From: Sunxiuqinia sp963677175
Lineage (GTDB): Bacteria; Bacteroidota; Bacteroidia; Bacteroidales; Prolixibacteraceae
NCBI GenBank assembly: GCA_963677175.2
Contig: CAXXES010000004.1
Location: 124,001-188,000 of the forward strand
Direction: 5' to 3'
Length of the DNA stretch: 64,000 bases
A program made the position numbers and the translations under genes. Below, piece after piece: positions 42,921 to 51,932 of this stretch. The notes beneath the pieces are model-generated. The model was given only the letters and a program-made list of their open reading frames with translations, did not search any database and was not told the DNA's origin. Within the stretch, counting starts at the first letter, position 1, and each line of letters begins with the position of its first letter.

Positions 42921-43607
42921 TTACCATCCTCCCGAAAAATAATGAATGGCTATAGCCTTTTCCAGCTTCTTCTCCAGTTGTTCCTCATCTGCGGTCCCGG
43001 CAACGAAATTCCGCACCTCTCTTTTCGACCATGGCGATACCTGATCCGCCGGAAGGATTCTGACATCAGATCCGTTATACTTCTCATATAGGCTAGTCAA
43101 CATCAGAGGGCCGGTAGAAGCGAGTACATCATGAAACTTATCTCCGCTGTATGGAAATGGAATTGCACTCAGATGTTCAATAATGCACGCAAAGAAAGGA
43201 TGTCCAGGGGATGTTGCCATAAGTGCGTTATTGAAACAGATATTCTTCCCGAACGCCCGCCGGTGTTCATCCGGCTCCATAGCGAAAAAACATGTTCTCT
43301 GTTCCGCGATGCTGTTATCAAAAGATTCGAGGCATTCGTAGTCGCAATCGACGTACATTCCTCCCATTTTGAACAGAATCAGGTAGCGAATCGCATCCCA
43401 TCGCTGCACAGGATACCGGTAGCCAAAGTATGTTTCGGCAAAGCCCGGGAAATGCTCCTCGACAAGAGCATCCATCCGGTCGCTATTCCATAGTTCGTAC
43501 TGCCATGATCGGTGATGTTCCTTCCAGGTTTCAGACAACTGAGTATAGAACTCGGGCAAAGAATTCTCTCGCCCTTCCCACACTTGATGAATTATTTTTG
43601 GTATCAT
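42921..43607 (-). CDS. GT32-type glycosyltransferase (OCH1-like)
   Basis: The 228-aa protein has the DXD sugar-transferase signature: IPKIIHQVWEG at the start, SWQYELWNSDRMDALVEEHFP, RWDAIRYLILFKMGGMYVDCDYECL (the DXD motif) and FNNALMATSPGHPFF. Matches the small capsular/OCH1-like family GT32, retaining-type, cytoplasmic. Stop codon just before the adaptor fragment. It is the last gene of the RiPP-export operon and could decorate the peptide or its carrier before export; donor and acceptor are unknown. Confidence 0.88.
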   Translation of the reverse strand: MIPKIIHQVWEGRENSLPEFYTQLSETWKEHHRSWQYELWNSDRMDALVEEHFPGFAETYFGYRYPVQRWDAIRYLILFKMGGMYVDCDYECLESFDNSIAEQRTCFFAMEPDEHRRAFGKNICFNNALMATSPGHPFFACIIEHLSAIPFPYSGDKFHDVLASTGPLMLTSLYEKYNGSDVRILPADQVSPWSKREVRNFVAGTADEEQLEKKLEKAIAIHYFSGGW

Positions 43608-43754
43608 ATTAGGAGGTATAGTTGGTTAATATATATTCCATAAAGGTTCACGACACAAAAGCGCAAATTCTCCAAACGCTCCTGACAGTCAATCCTGACC
43701 GGGATCAAAAAAGTTAAATCTGTCAAATCTATTTTCTTCATGTTTATCTTCTGT

Positions 43755-45053
43755 TTAAAGGTTCTGGTCAAATAAAGACCGTAGCGGATTTATAAACCGG
43801 TAGATCATGCGTAAATCTTTGGTGATGATTTCGGCTGTTCCATCCATCTGTTGGATAAATCGAAGATTTTCCCTGTAAGATGATGTCATGCCGCCTGTCA
43901 GTTCAATTTCAGCAACATACCCCTTCTCTTCCGGAACCAGTGAAATGGCACGGATACGCCCTTTTAACATCCCAAACTGCATATAGGGAAAGCCGGCCAG
44001 CTTAATATTTACCTTTTGCCCAACCTCCACTTTGCCAAACCCGGTCGTTGGAATAACTGCCTTGGCAATAATCGTCAGGTCGCCATGTGGTATGACGGTC
44101 CCGATGAGTTCTCCAACCTTCACTTCCTGGTTTTCGCTCCAAACGGAGGTATAAGTGATCCTCCCTTTGACCGGGCTTTTTACCAGGTATTTTTCTTCCC
44201 ATTGATGCACCAGGTTCTCAAGGTTTTGTTTCGATTCGTCAAGCTCCAAACGAAATTGGGCCAGTTCTTTTTCATGTTGCATTTGTAATTCCACACTGCT
44301 TTCCTGCATTTGAAGAATGGTTGATTCGGTGTTTTTCAGGGAAGCTTCAAAACCGATGCAAGCCGATTTTTTCACCAGCAAGGTTTGTCGCGCCTTCTCA
44401 TATTCACTTTCGCTGATTGCCTGCCTTTCGAATAAGAGGGAATCCCGGCCACATGCTTTTTCTGCGAGAATCAAATCTTTCGTTTGGATAGTTGCTTGTT
44501 TTTGTTGGGTTTGATAATACTCTTTTTGCTTGGCGATTTGTTTTTCCAATAACCCAATCTTTTGTGGAATTAGATTTTGTTTCAGGTAATGCCTGAAGTT
44601 GTTCCTGTTTTTCAGGAAAGAAGAGTAAGATGGTTGCAATTCGCCCAGCGTAAGCTGGTTTGGCATTTCAAAAACCAACACTTGCCGGTCCCAGGCAGAG
44701 GTGTCAGGTACGGCAAGAAGGCCTTCTTTCAGCATCAGGTAATCCCGGTAATTGGTCGGGTTATTGATCAGGGCCACTGTCGTCCCTGCATCAACTTGCT
44801 GTCCGTCGCGGACAAACAACAGGTCAATCTTCCCGGTTGATTTACTCAACAGTGCAACGGGTGGGTTTTCAGTAGTCAAAACCATGGGCGCTGTAATGAT
44901 CTCGGGCGATTTAAAGAAGAAACTACCGATTATGATGCCAAAAAGGATCAGAAAAATGACTGTTAATCCCCATCTGACAATTCCATTCGGGATAAACCCC
45001 ATCAGTTCCTGAATCTCTTCACTGTGTACTTCTATTCTATTAATCTCTGGCAT
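43755..45053 (-). CDS. HlyD-family adaptor of a C39 ABC exporter
   Basis: A 432-aa membrane-fusion protein from ATG at 45053 (MPEINRIEVHSEEIQELMG); the frame upstream starts with a GTG at 45083 that lies inside an inverted repeat, so I reject it. One N-terminal membrane helix (WGLTVIFLILFGIIIGSFFF), lipoyl half (GKIDLLFVRDGQQVDAGTT), long coiled-coil region (~residues 110-280), second lipoyl half (VKSPVKGRITYTSVWSENQEVKVGE) and beta barrel. Partner of the C39 peptidase-ABC protein encoded upstream; together they would span the periplasm for export of the GG-leader peptide. Confidence 0.92.
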   Translation of the reverse strand: MPEINRIEVHSEEIQELMGFIPNGIVRWGLTVIFLILFGIIIGSFFFKSPEIITAPMVLTTENPPVALLSKSTGKIDLLFVRDGQQVDAGTTVALINNPTNYRDYLMLKEGLLAVPDTSAWDRQVLVFEMPNQLTLGELQPSYSSFLKNRNNFRHYLKQNLIPQKIGLLEKQIAKQKEYYQTQQKQATIQTKDLILAEKACGRDSLLFERQAISESEYEKARQTLLVKKSACIGFEASLKNTESTILQMQESSVELQMQHEKELAQFRLELDESKQNLENLVHQWEEKYLVKSPVKGRITYTSVWSENQEVKVGELIGTVIPHGDLTIIAKAVIPTTGFGKVEVGQKVNIKLAGFPYMQFGMLKGRIRAISLVPEEKGYVAEIELTGGMTSSYRENLRFIQQMDGTAEIITKDLRMIYRFINPLRSLFDQNL

Positions 45054-45068
45054 ATCCTGTGATTTATA

Positions 45069-45617
45069 GAACGCGGATGACACGGATGTTACAAGTATTC
45101 ACTAATTAAAATTTGTGCTCATCCGCTTTGTCCGTATCATTTTGTGTTCCATCCATTTGTAAATATTTTTCTTTTAAACTCAGGTTCCTTGCCAAAGTTT
45201 AGCAATAAGCCTACTTCAATATTTGTGGCTTTTAAATAGTTGATTAATTGAAACTCATGCTCCTCACAAATAGACGCAGTAGCTTTTAATTCAAGAATGA
45301 CTTTCCCGTCAACAACAATATCGGCAAAATAACTGCCTACTTTGCGTTGGTGGTAGAAAACATCGATTGGATATTGCTGGCAACAATTCAAACCCATATT
45401 TTGTAATTCAATCAACAATGCATTTTCATATACTTTTTCAAGAAACCCAAACCCAAGGCTGTTATATACTTTATAAAATGCCTGGATGATTTGACCGCAA
45501 AGTTCTTTCTCAATTATCTTCATGTTTTATTTTATTTGAACACGAATAACACGAGTCCTACGGATTTTCACTAACGAATATTGGCGTCCATCTGTTTTAT
45601 CCGCGCCATCCGCGTTC
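45069..45617. repeat. 549-bp unit bounded by 19-bp imperfect inverted repeats, carrying the GxxExxY gene
   Basis: GAACGCGGATGACACGGAT (45069-45087) and its inverted partner ATCCGCGCCATCCGCGTTC (45599-45617) match at 17 of 19 positions. The unit lies between the ABC stop (45622) and the HlyD ATG (45053). Internal words such as CACGAATAACACGAGTCC are typical of the short repeats that surround such genes in Bacteroidota. It looks like an insertion in the operon. Confidence 0.65.
45137..45523 (-). CDS. GxxExxY protein
   Basis: A 128-aa protein of the widespread GxxExxY family, named for the motif seen here as GFGFLEKVYENAL. It has PD-(D/E)xK-like residues in SYFADIVVDGKVILELKA, so a nuclease-type fold is likely, though no activity is established. 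ATNIEVGLLLNFG is the usual C-terminal strand. Lies between an ABC exporter and its HlyD adaptor, inside an inverted-repeat-bounded unit, so probably a passenger and not part of the export machinery. Confidence 0.92.
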   Translation of the reverse strand: MKIIEKELCGQIIQAFYKVYNSLGFGFLEKVYENALLIELQNMGLNCCQQYPIDVFYHQRKVGSYFADIVVDGKVILELKATASICEEHEFQLINYLKATNIEVGLLLNFGKEPEFKRKIFTNGWNTK

Positions 45618-45621
45618 TATT

Positions 45622-47856
45622 TCACGTACCCAGTTCCAACTGGTCTTTCACCAAGTGGAAATACGCAGCTTTCCGATGCACTAGTTCCTGATGGGTCCCT
45701 TTTTCTACTATTTCACCTTTTTCAAGTACCACAATCTGGTCTGCTTTTTTTACGGTACTTAAACGGTGTGCAACTACGATCACGGTTCGTCCCCTGAAAA
45801 ACTGGTCCAGGTTTTCCATGATCACCCGTTCGTTTTTTGCATCCAACGCGTTTGTGGCCTCATCAAAAAACAGGTAGTCCGGATTCTTATATACTGCCCG
45901 GGCAATCAGCATCCGTTGTTTCTGCCCGGTGCTTAGTCCATGCCCGTCGTTTCCGATCTTTGTCTCGTAGCACAATGGCAACGCATCCGTAAAATCTTTA
46001 ATATTAGCGGTCGTAACAGCTCTTTCAATTTTATCCTGGTCTGGTATTTCATCGATAATCCCCACATTATTGGCAATCGAATCGGAGAAAATAAAACCTT
46101 CCTGCATCACCACACCACAGCGTTTACGCCATTGTCCGGGACTGTAACTATCCAAATTAATATCGTTCAACCTGATTTCCCCTTTGTTGGTTTTATAAAA
46201 TCCCAACAACAACTTGATCAGGGTGGTTTTTCCGCTGCCACTGGTGCCCACGATAGCTGTCAGTTTATTGGCAGGGATTTCCAGGTTGATCTTCTTAAGC
46301 ACTTTAGGCGAATGCGGCCCTTCGTAGTGAAAGGTGAGGTTTTTGATTTCGAGCATTTTACCTGCCGGTATCTCTTTAATTTTGTTTTCCTCCGCCTTTT
46401 CTTCATTTTCCCTGTCATGAATTTCGCCCAGTCGTTCCAAACTGATTTTGGCATCCTGGGCGGCCTGGGTAAACCCGATAAACTGTTGTATAGGCGCATT
46501 TAACTGGCCGATGATGTATTGTACGGCCATCATCATCCCAAGGGTCATGTCGCCGGTAATCACTGCTTTGGCCGAAAGAAATGAAATAAAAATGTCTTTG
46601 GCCTGGTTGATAAAGGTTGCCCCAATCTGTTGGTTCTGGCTCAACATCAGGCTTTTTACGCTTACCTTACATAAGCGCGCCTGGATACGTTCCCATTCCC
46701 ATCTTTTTTGTTTCTCACAGGCGTTGAGCTTTATCTCCTGCATTCCCGAAACCAGTTGCACCACATTGCTTTGATGGGCAGCCGACTGTTGAAACCTTTT
46801 GTAATCCAATTCCCTTCGTCTCTTTAAAAACAACAACACCCATCCCACATACAAAGTACTCCCCAGAAAGAACACCCCTAAAATTCCGGCATGGTATGAG
46901 GCCATAATAAACGTATAAATAGCCAGGGTGAGCACGGCAAAAATAATATCGATCAGTGATTTGGTCAGGAATGACTGGATGCGGCTGTGGTCGCCAATGC
47001 GTTGCATGATGTCGCCGATCATTTTAATGTCAAAAAAGGCCATGGGCAGCTTCATCAGTTTGATCAGGAAATCGGAGATCAGCGAAATACTTACCCGAGT
47101 GGTCACATGGAGCATAATCCAGCTCCGGATCATCCCGTTTGCAGTTTGCCTCAGGGTGAGCAGCAGTTGGGCAACCAGCACCATCACCACAAAAGTCAGG
47201 TCGCTGTTGCCAATCCCAACATCAACAATCGATTGGGTCAGGAAGGGGAAGATCAGGCTGATGATACTGCCCGTTAACATACCCAGCATCAACTGGATGA
47301 TAAATTTCCGGTAAGGCCTTAAATATTCGAGCAGGTATAAAAATTTCAATTTCCCTTTTTCATCGGTTTCCTGATGGTAGAAATCAGGGCTTGGTTCCAA
47401 TAATAAAGCAGTCCCTTCCTTTTCCCCCTCTTTTTTTGTGCTGAGCCAGCATTTCAGGAATTCCTCTTTGGTGTAAGTAAGCAACCCGATGGCAGGGTCG
47501 GCTACATAAATAATGGAAGCCCTCTTTCTCCTCCCCCCTCGGGGGAGGTTGGGAGGGGGCTTTTTTTTGATGTCATACACCACCACAAAATGTCGCTGGT
47601 TCCAGTGGACAATGCAGGGCAAAGGCGTTTCATCGCGCAGTTGCCCCCAGGTCAGCCGGTAACCTTTGGTTCGGAAACCGATACTCTCAGCCGCATCGCT
47701 GATACCCAACATGGAAACCCCTTCGCGGGTAATATACGAACGGCTACGTAAATATTGCAACGAGTAGGTTTTTCCATAGTATTTGGCCACCATGCGTAAG
47801 CAGGTGGGGCCGCAGTCCATGGCGTCGAGTTGCTTATAGTGGGGGAATTTGGGCAT
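45622..47856 (-). CDS. C39 peptidase-containing ABC exporter (bacteriocin/GG-leader type)
   Basis: 744 aa. N-terminal C39 peptidase with Cys15 (DAMDCGPTC), His89 (WNQRHF) and Asp120 (VADPAIG). It would cut after the double Gly of the precursor at 53190. Membrane domain ~residues 175-440 with six helices, then the ATPase: Walker A GTSGSGKTTL, signature LSTGQKQRM, Walker B YLFFDEATNALD, H-loop AHRLST. Residues ~98-115 (KKPPPNLPRGGRRKRAS) are an unusual in-frame insertion between the His and Asp strands, encoded by a GC-rich palindromic repeat (47521-47565). Confidence 0.95.
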   Translation of the reverse strand: MPKFPHYKQLDAMDCGPTCLRMVAKYYGKTYSLQYLRSRSYITREGVSMLGISDAAESIGFRTKGYRLTWGQLRDETPLPCIVHWNQRHFVVVYDIKKKPPPNLPRGGRRKRASIIYVADPAIGLLTYTKEEFLKCWLSTKKEGEKEGTALLLEPSPDFYHQETDEKGKLKFLYLLEYLRPYRKFIIQLMLGMLTGSIISLIFPFLTQSIVDVGIGNSDLTFVVMVLVAQLLLTLRQTANGMIRSWIMLHVTTRVSISLISDFLIKLMKLPMAFFDIKMIGDIMQRIGDHSRIQSFLTKSLIDIIFAVLTLAIYTFIMASYHAGILGVFFLGSTLYVGWVLLFLKRRRELDYKRFQQSAAHQSNVVQLVSGMQEIKLNACEKQKRWEWERIQARLCKVSVKSLMLSQNQQIGATFINQAKDIFISFLSAKAVITGDMTLGMMMAVQYIIGQLNAPIQQFIGFTQAAQDAKISLERLGEIHDRENEEKAEENKIKEIPAGKMLEIKNLTFHYEGPHSPKVLKKINLEIPANKLTAIVGTSGSGKTTLIKLLLGFYKTNKGEIRLNDINLDSYSPGQWRKRCGVVMQEGFIFSDSIANNVGIIDEIPDQDKIERAVTTANIKDFTDALPLCYETKIGNDGHGLSTGQKQRMLIARAVYKNPDYLFFDEATNALDAKNERVIMENLDQFFRGRTVIVVAHRLSTVKKADQIVVLEKGEIVEKGTHQELVHRKAAYFHLVKDQLELGT
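47521..47565. repeat. GC-rich palindromic repeat within the C39 peptidase coding sequence
   Basis: CTCCTCCCCCCTCGGGGGAGG with flanking GGGAGGGGGC forms a palindrome encoding P-P-P-N-L-P-R-G-G-R-R-K. I recognise this type of sequence as a common intergenic repeat in Bacteroidota genomes; here it sits inside the gene and keeps the frame. Confidence 0.7.
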
Positions 47857-47931
47857 TGATGGCGGTTTGGCTAAGCTTACGGTTTGGTTGTAGACTGGGA
47901 GACTGCTAGCCCCTATCTAACACGCTATTTT

Positions 47932-49182
47932 CTAGGGTCTAACATGACAAAGGTTGGGTTTGCCGATAGCAAGCTCGTAATTTGATGGCGATGGGCAGAT
48001 TAATTTAAGAATACATTCATTACAGATTTCATTTTCTTTTAAACGAAACCATGATTTGCCATCTAACAATTCACGATAAATAAAGCGGGTCAAGTCTCCT
48101 TTATATGATCCGAGTTTGGGAAGATTCATATTTGCATAGACGGATTTGTCTGCCAAAATTGATAATTTGCCAAAGTCAAATGTATTTAATAATTGATTTG
48201 CCATAATTTCGTGTTTCCGTAATTTTGTTCCTAAAATTTCTTCTTTTGTTAGGAATATACAGGCTTCGAAGAAATCGTAATTATTTTCTATAAAAAGTGG
48301 CTTTGCTTGCCAGTGTTTAATAGAGAATATTTCACAAAAACTATATGCAGAAATGTAATCCTTGTCAGCTGTTATAATGAATACGAATACATAAACCAAA
48401 CCCTCAATATCTAATTCTTGTATAATTTTTTTAATCATTTTATCATCTACAGATGAGTCCAATAAAATATAACAGCAAATATTTGGTTTTTTTAGAATGC
48501 TTAATTTATCACGACTATTTAGCAAGTGCAAATAATGTATGTAAATATTAGCCTCAATTTTAAAATTAGAAATTTTATGTACAAAGAATTCAAGGTGGGA
48601 ATATGAGAGTATATTTCCTCCCAAAAAATTGAGAATTTTTATCTCATTTTTTTCAATATCATTTACAACTGCAAGAATTTGTTCTTTTGAAAATTCAGAT
48701 TTACTCTTTGTGCAACAAACAAACTGTTTGTGTGCAACATTACAATATGAACAATTGTATTCACAACGCCCACTTAGATATAGTGTAAGTTGTTGAAAAT
48801 TAGTGTATAGGTTGTCCTCTAAAAACTCTTTGCTTTTCTGTATGAGTTCAATCGATTTCCTAATCTTGACTATCGGTGCAAGGGAGAATGGTTTTTTCGT
48901 GCACAGTTGAGTCTCAATTAAATCCCCAGAGAATGTTTTTCTAAGAATTCGAATGAAATTTCCAACTTGATTATCTTTTTTTTGAGATTGGTTTATCTTA
49001 ATACAGTATTTGTTGTTAGGAACAAGTAACTCATCGACGAGTTCGTTTAGCACATTACTTCCAGAACAGAGCCAACCGGATTGTGATAATGAATTGTATA
49101 TGAGTATCGTATTGTTTTTAGACTGAATAAAGGTGTACGGTTCAATATACAAGTAATATTCTTTCATGACAGTTAAATCCAT
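47932..49182 (-). CDS. Partner (pseudo-)radical SAM protein of GG-Bacteroidales type
   Basis: 416 aa. The C-terminus NECILKLICPSPSNYELAIGKPNLC is characteristic of the TIGR04150-type partner proteins that accompany a radical SAM maturase and a GG-leader precursor. Unlike a true pseudo enzyme, the central region retains a CxxxCxxC (SGRCEYNCSYCNV, about residue 138), so it may bind an iron-sulfur cluster. LNFLGGNILSYSHLEFF follows where GGEP would be. The gene is very AT-rich. It overlaps the end of the broken maturase by 10 bp. Start at 49182 or at the ATG at 49167. Confidence 0.82.
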   Translation of the reverse strand: MDLTVMKEYYLYIEPYTFIQSKNNTILIYNSLSQSGWLCSGSNVLNELVDELLVPNNKYCIKINQSQKKDNQVGNFIRILRKTFSGDLIETQLCTKKPFSLAPIVKIRKSIELIQKSKEFLEDNLYTNFQQLTLYLSGRCEYNCSYCNVAHKQFVCCTKSKSEFSKEQILAVVNDIEKNEIKILNFLGGNILSYSHLEFFVHKISNFKIEANIYIHYLHLLNSRDKLSILKKPNICCYILLDSSVDDKMIKKIIQELDIEGLVYVFVFIITADKDYISAYSFCEIFSIKHWQAKPLFIENNYDFFEACIFLTKEEILGTKLRKHEIMANQLLNTFDFGKLSILADKSVYANMNLPKLGSYKGDLTRFIYRELLDGKSWFRLKENEICNECILKLICPSPSNYELAIGKPNLCHVRP

Positions 49183-49632
49183 TCTTTAAGTATTTTGTTA
49201 ATATTTATTTCTTCTTCAAGGAGACTCACTGTATTTTTTAGATCATTTTTATAATTGGAATAATCCATGACTTTATTACAGACAGGAGTTTTTTTAAAAT
49301 CTTTAAAGTTAAATATACACTGAGTACAGTGTTTGGCTTGATAGCAGTTGGCGCATTGTGTAATTATTTTTGAGTAATATTTTGAATATTTTTCTGCTAT
49401 CTTTTCGTAATTTATTTTCATTGAATTCGCATTGAGTCTACCTAAAGAAAATCCATGACTAATCCGTTCGCACGGAAGAAGATTTCCATTTGCTGAAACA
49501 AACATTCTTTTTCCAAAAGGTAAGCATGTTCCTGTTGGAAAATATTTTAGGTTGTTTTTCTTTATAAAGAGGTCAGCATAAGTATGAAATACATTTCCAC
49601 TTAATCTTTTTATGTAATTTGTATTACTGGCA
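49173..49632 (-). pseudogene. Radical SAM/SPASM peptide maturase, C-terminal half (separated by IS)
   Basis: Continues the frame of 50902-51881 when the ISAs1 element is removed: ...KHPEN|ASNTNYIKRLSGN. SPASM-type residues follow: PTGTCLPFGKRMFVSANGNLLPCERI, TQCANCYQAKHCTQCIF and a final Cys in KTPVCNKV, which should bind auxiliary clusters. An internal ATG at 49505 could give a 110-aa piece but not a working enzyme. Confidence 0.88.
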
Positions 49633-49642
49633 TTTTCGGGAT

Positions 49643-50901
49643 CAGGGCAAACTCACACTTTTTTCCCGAGGATTTTAATCAGATAGTTTTGGTCATACGC
49701 GGCTTTTAACCTTTTTCCTTTGATTCCTTGCCTTTCCGATGTTTCATTTTTGAGCAGATTTAAAGCGATTTTACTGAGTACAGAAAAATTCTGGGAAGCA
49801 TTTCCGGCCCTCTTTCTGGAAGCATCCTCGGAGAAGGCAACATCCAAGACCCAGTGGAGTTTGTTTTCAATTCCCCAGTGCAGGCGGATTGCGCTCTGTA
49901 TTTTTTTTGCATTGGCCTGCAGGCTCGAGATATAGTATCTCGTAGCCAATTCAGTTGGTTTGTCGGAGTTTTTAAATTCCCTGATACTTTCGATTTTGAT
50001 GATGCTTTTTAACCCCGTCCATTCTTCGGTATTTTCAATGAATTTAAATTCTGTAATCACGCTGCATCTCCTGGTTTCTATGCGTCCATGGTCCAGTTCT
50101 TCCGAGATATCTTCCTGAATGTTTTTTCCGAACCTGAATTCATCTATAATGTCCTGATGCAATTGTTTTTGGTTCTCCTTGACTGCTAAAACATAATTGG
50201 CCCCCTGGTCAATTATTTTACTTGCTATTTCTTGTTGACAGCCCATAGCATCAATTGTTACCGTGCACCCTTTTACAGTAATCAGCTCCAGCAATTTGGG
50301 GATCGCGGTTATCTCATTTGACTTTTCAGAAACCTTGACCTGTCCCAAAACTAAATTATTGTTTGTTGCCCATGCACTTACCATGTGAAAGGGCGATTTT
50401 TTTCCATTGGCTTTTGCCCCTCTTATGGTTTTTCCATCAATCGGGATAACTTCGCCATCGCTCAAGTTTACCAGGCGGCTTACCCAATCCACAAAACAAG
50501 CCTCAAACTGCTCACTGTCAATAGATGAGAAAACGCGGTTAAATGTGTCGTCAGAAGGAATTCCATTGGGCAATTCAAGAAATGATCGTAAAAATTCTTC
50601 TTTTGCTTTTGCATACGTCTCCATATTTTTCCAGGTATCTGCCGCACAAATCACTGAAATAATTCCAATAAGAAGGATGTCCTCTAATTTATGAAGTTTG
50701 TTTATATCGCTTCTGGGGTCGTCTATTCGACTAAAAATAGACCTTAATTCATTTGTTGTTTTCAACACTCGTATTTTATTGATTATCAATGTAATATATG
50801 AATTTTATTTGTGAAAAACAATGACTAACCTGCTGATTTATACTCAAATATGAAATAATAATAATAAAAATTTATACCCTTTAAAGTGTGAGTTTGCCCT
50901 G
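49643..50901 (-). mobile_element. ISAs1-family insertion sequence
   Basis: Terminal inverted repeats CAGGGCAAACTCACACTTT (49643-49661) and AAAGTGTGAGTTTGCCCTG (50883-50901). Target duplication TTTTCGGGAT on both sides (49633-49642, 50902-50911), 10 bp, in the range known for this family. Length 1259 bp with one transposase gene. Exact ends and intact duplication suggest recent insertion. Confidence 0.93.
49653..50789 (-). CDS. ISAs1-family transposase (DDE_Tnp_1-associated)
   Basis: 378 aa. N-terminal DDE_Tnp_1-associated domain (FSRIDDPRSDINKLHKLEDILLIGIISVICAADTW), catalytic Asp in VIPIDGKTIRGAK, second Asp in CTVTIDAMGCQQEIASKI, and the C-terminal HWGIENKLHWVLDVAFSEDASRKRAGNASQN block with the final Glu region. 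It is intact and probably functional. The gene is in the same orientation as the maturase it interrupts. Confidence 0.95.
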   Translation of the reverse strand: MIINKIRVLKTTNELRSIFSRIDDPRSDINKLHKLEDILLIGIISVICAADTWKNMETYAKAKEEFLRSFLELPNGIPSDDTFNRVFSSIDSEQFEACFVDWVSRLVNLSDGEVIPIDGKTIRGAKANGKKSPFHMVSAWATNNNLVLGQVKVSEKSNEITAIPKLLELITVKGCTVTIDAMGCQQEIASKIIDQGANYVLAVKENQKQLHQDIIDEFRFGKNIQEDISEELDHGRIETRRCSVITEFKFIENTEEWTGLKSIIKIESIREFKNSDKPTELATRYYISSLQANAKKIQSAIRLHWGIENKLHWVLDVAFSEDASRKRAGNASQNFSVLSKIALNLLKNETSERQGIKGKRLKAAYDQNYLIKILGKKV

Positions 50902-51881
50902 TTTTCGGGATGCTTTGTTGCCAATTCTTCTTTCTCTTTATTGTTTATGTATTTCAAGCTTTGATTAATGCTCGTATTTAGCATTTGTTCAAACTCCTTT
51001 GTTTTTCTTTGATTTACTCCACTTATACTTAGTGGAGAATAACTTGGAATTTTTCCAAATTCATTTTTAAGATATTTAATAACTTCATTGTATAAATTTT
51101 TGTTATGAAGTACAGTCATGAATTCTATATCCCGTAAAAAGTAACTTGGGTATTTTTCTTTTATAGTCTTAAGATTTTTATACAGAATTTCAAATGAAGG
51201 TTTATTGTTTTGTAATACTCTGTAACTATTATTTTCCGAATCTCCATCAATACTTACAAGAATGTGAAAATGATTTTTAATAAAGAACTCAATATGCTTG
51301 TTTAGAAGTATCCCCTTTGTTGTCATGTTGAATTTAAAGTTGCGAAATGGAATGTCTTTAGCTTTAATGTACGAGACAACTTTTTTTATGAATTCCATAT
51401 TCAGGAGTGGTTCTCCGCCATAAAAACTTATATAAACGGTATTTATAGAGCGGGCATATTTTCGCCAATTTCCTTCAAGGTAATCGAAAACATTTTTGAA
51501 GGTGTCAAAAGACATATATCTTTTTTCTCGTTTTTCATAATCACAATAATACTCACCATACCCACAATATTTACAATTTAGATTACAATCTTCGGTAACT
51601 TCCAATGTTAATTGTTTAAGATCTATTACTTGCTGCCTGATTGTCTTGGGAAAAATAGTTGGCAAAAATTCAGGTGGATCAATTTCTTTATCAACTTCAC
51701 CTAGGTGTTTTTTGAGATAGTTAATTTTTTGAGAATAATATTCTTTTTCATCCAGATCAGTCTCATCCTCTCCAATTAGCAATTTCTCCATTGTTGGAGG
51801 GATAAATGTTAGTATTTTTTCCTGCTGATTATATAGGTAGGTATTACTATTCGCCGTTTGTACCAATACATTATCTTTCAT
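50902..51881 (-). pseudogene. Radical SAM/SPASM peptide maturase, N-terminal half (interrupted by ISAs1)
   Basis: ~325 native residues of a TIGR04148-like GG-peptide maturase. Leader-binding-type N-terminus, then the [4Fe-4S]-SAM motif LTLEVTEDCNLNCKYCGYGEYYC (~residue 95), ISFYGGEPLLN (GGEP, SAM binding) and NMTTKGILLN. The element enters at HPEN and the frame then reads into IS sequence, stopping at 50844. The enzyme would have modified the precursor encoded at 53190. Confidence 0.9.
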
Positions 51882-51932
51882 GTTACGTAGTTTTGTTTAT
51901 AGCTAAAATAATGTCAAATAGGAATAATGTTT

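Noticed and set aside
45054..45083. GTG start at 45083 for the HlyD adaptor
   Set aside because: Those ten codons lie in the inverted repeat bounding the GxxExxY unit; ATG at 45053 gives a usual N-terminus.
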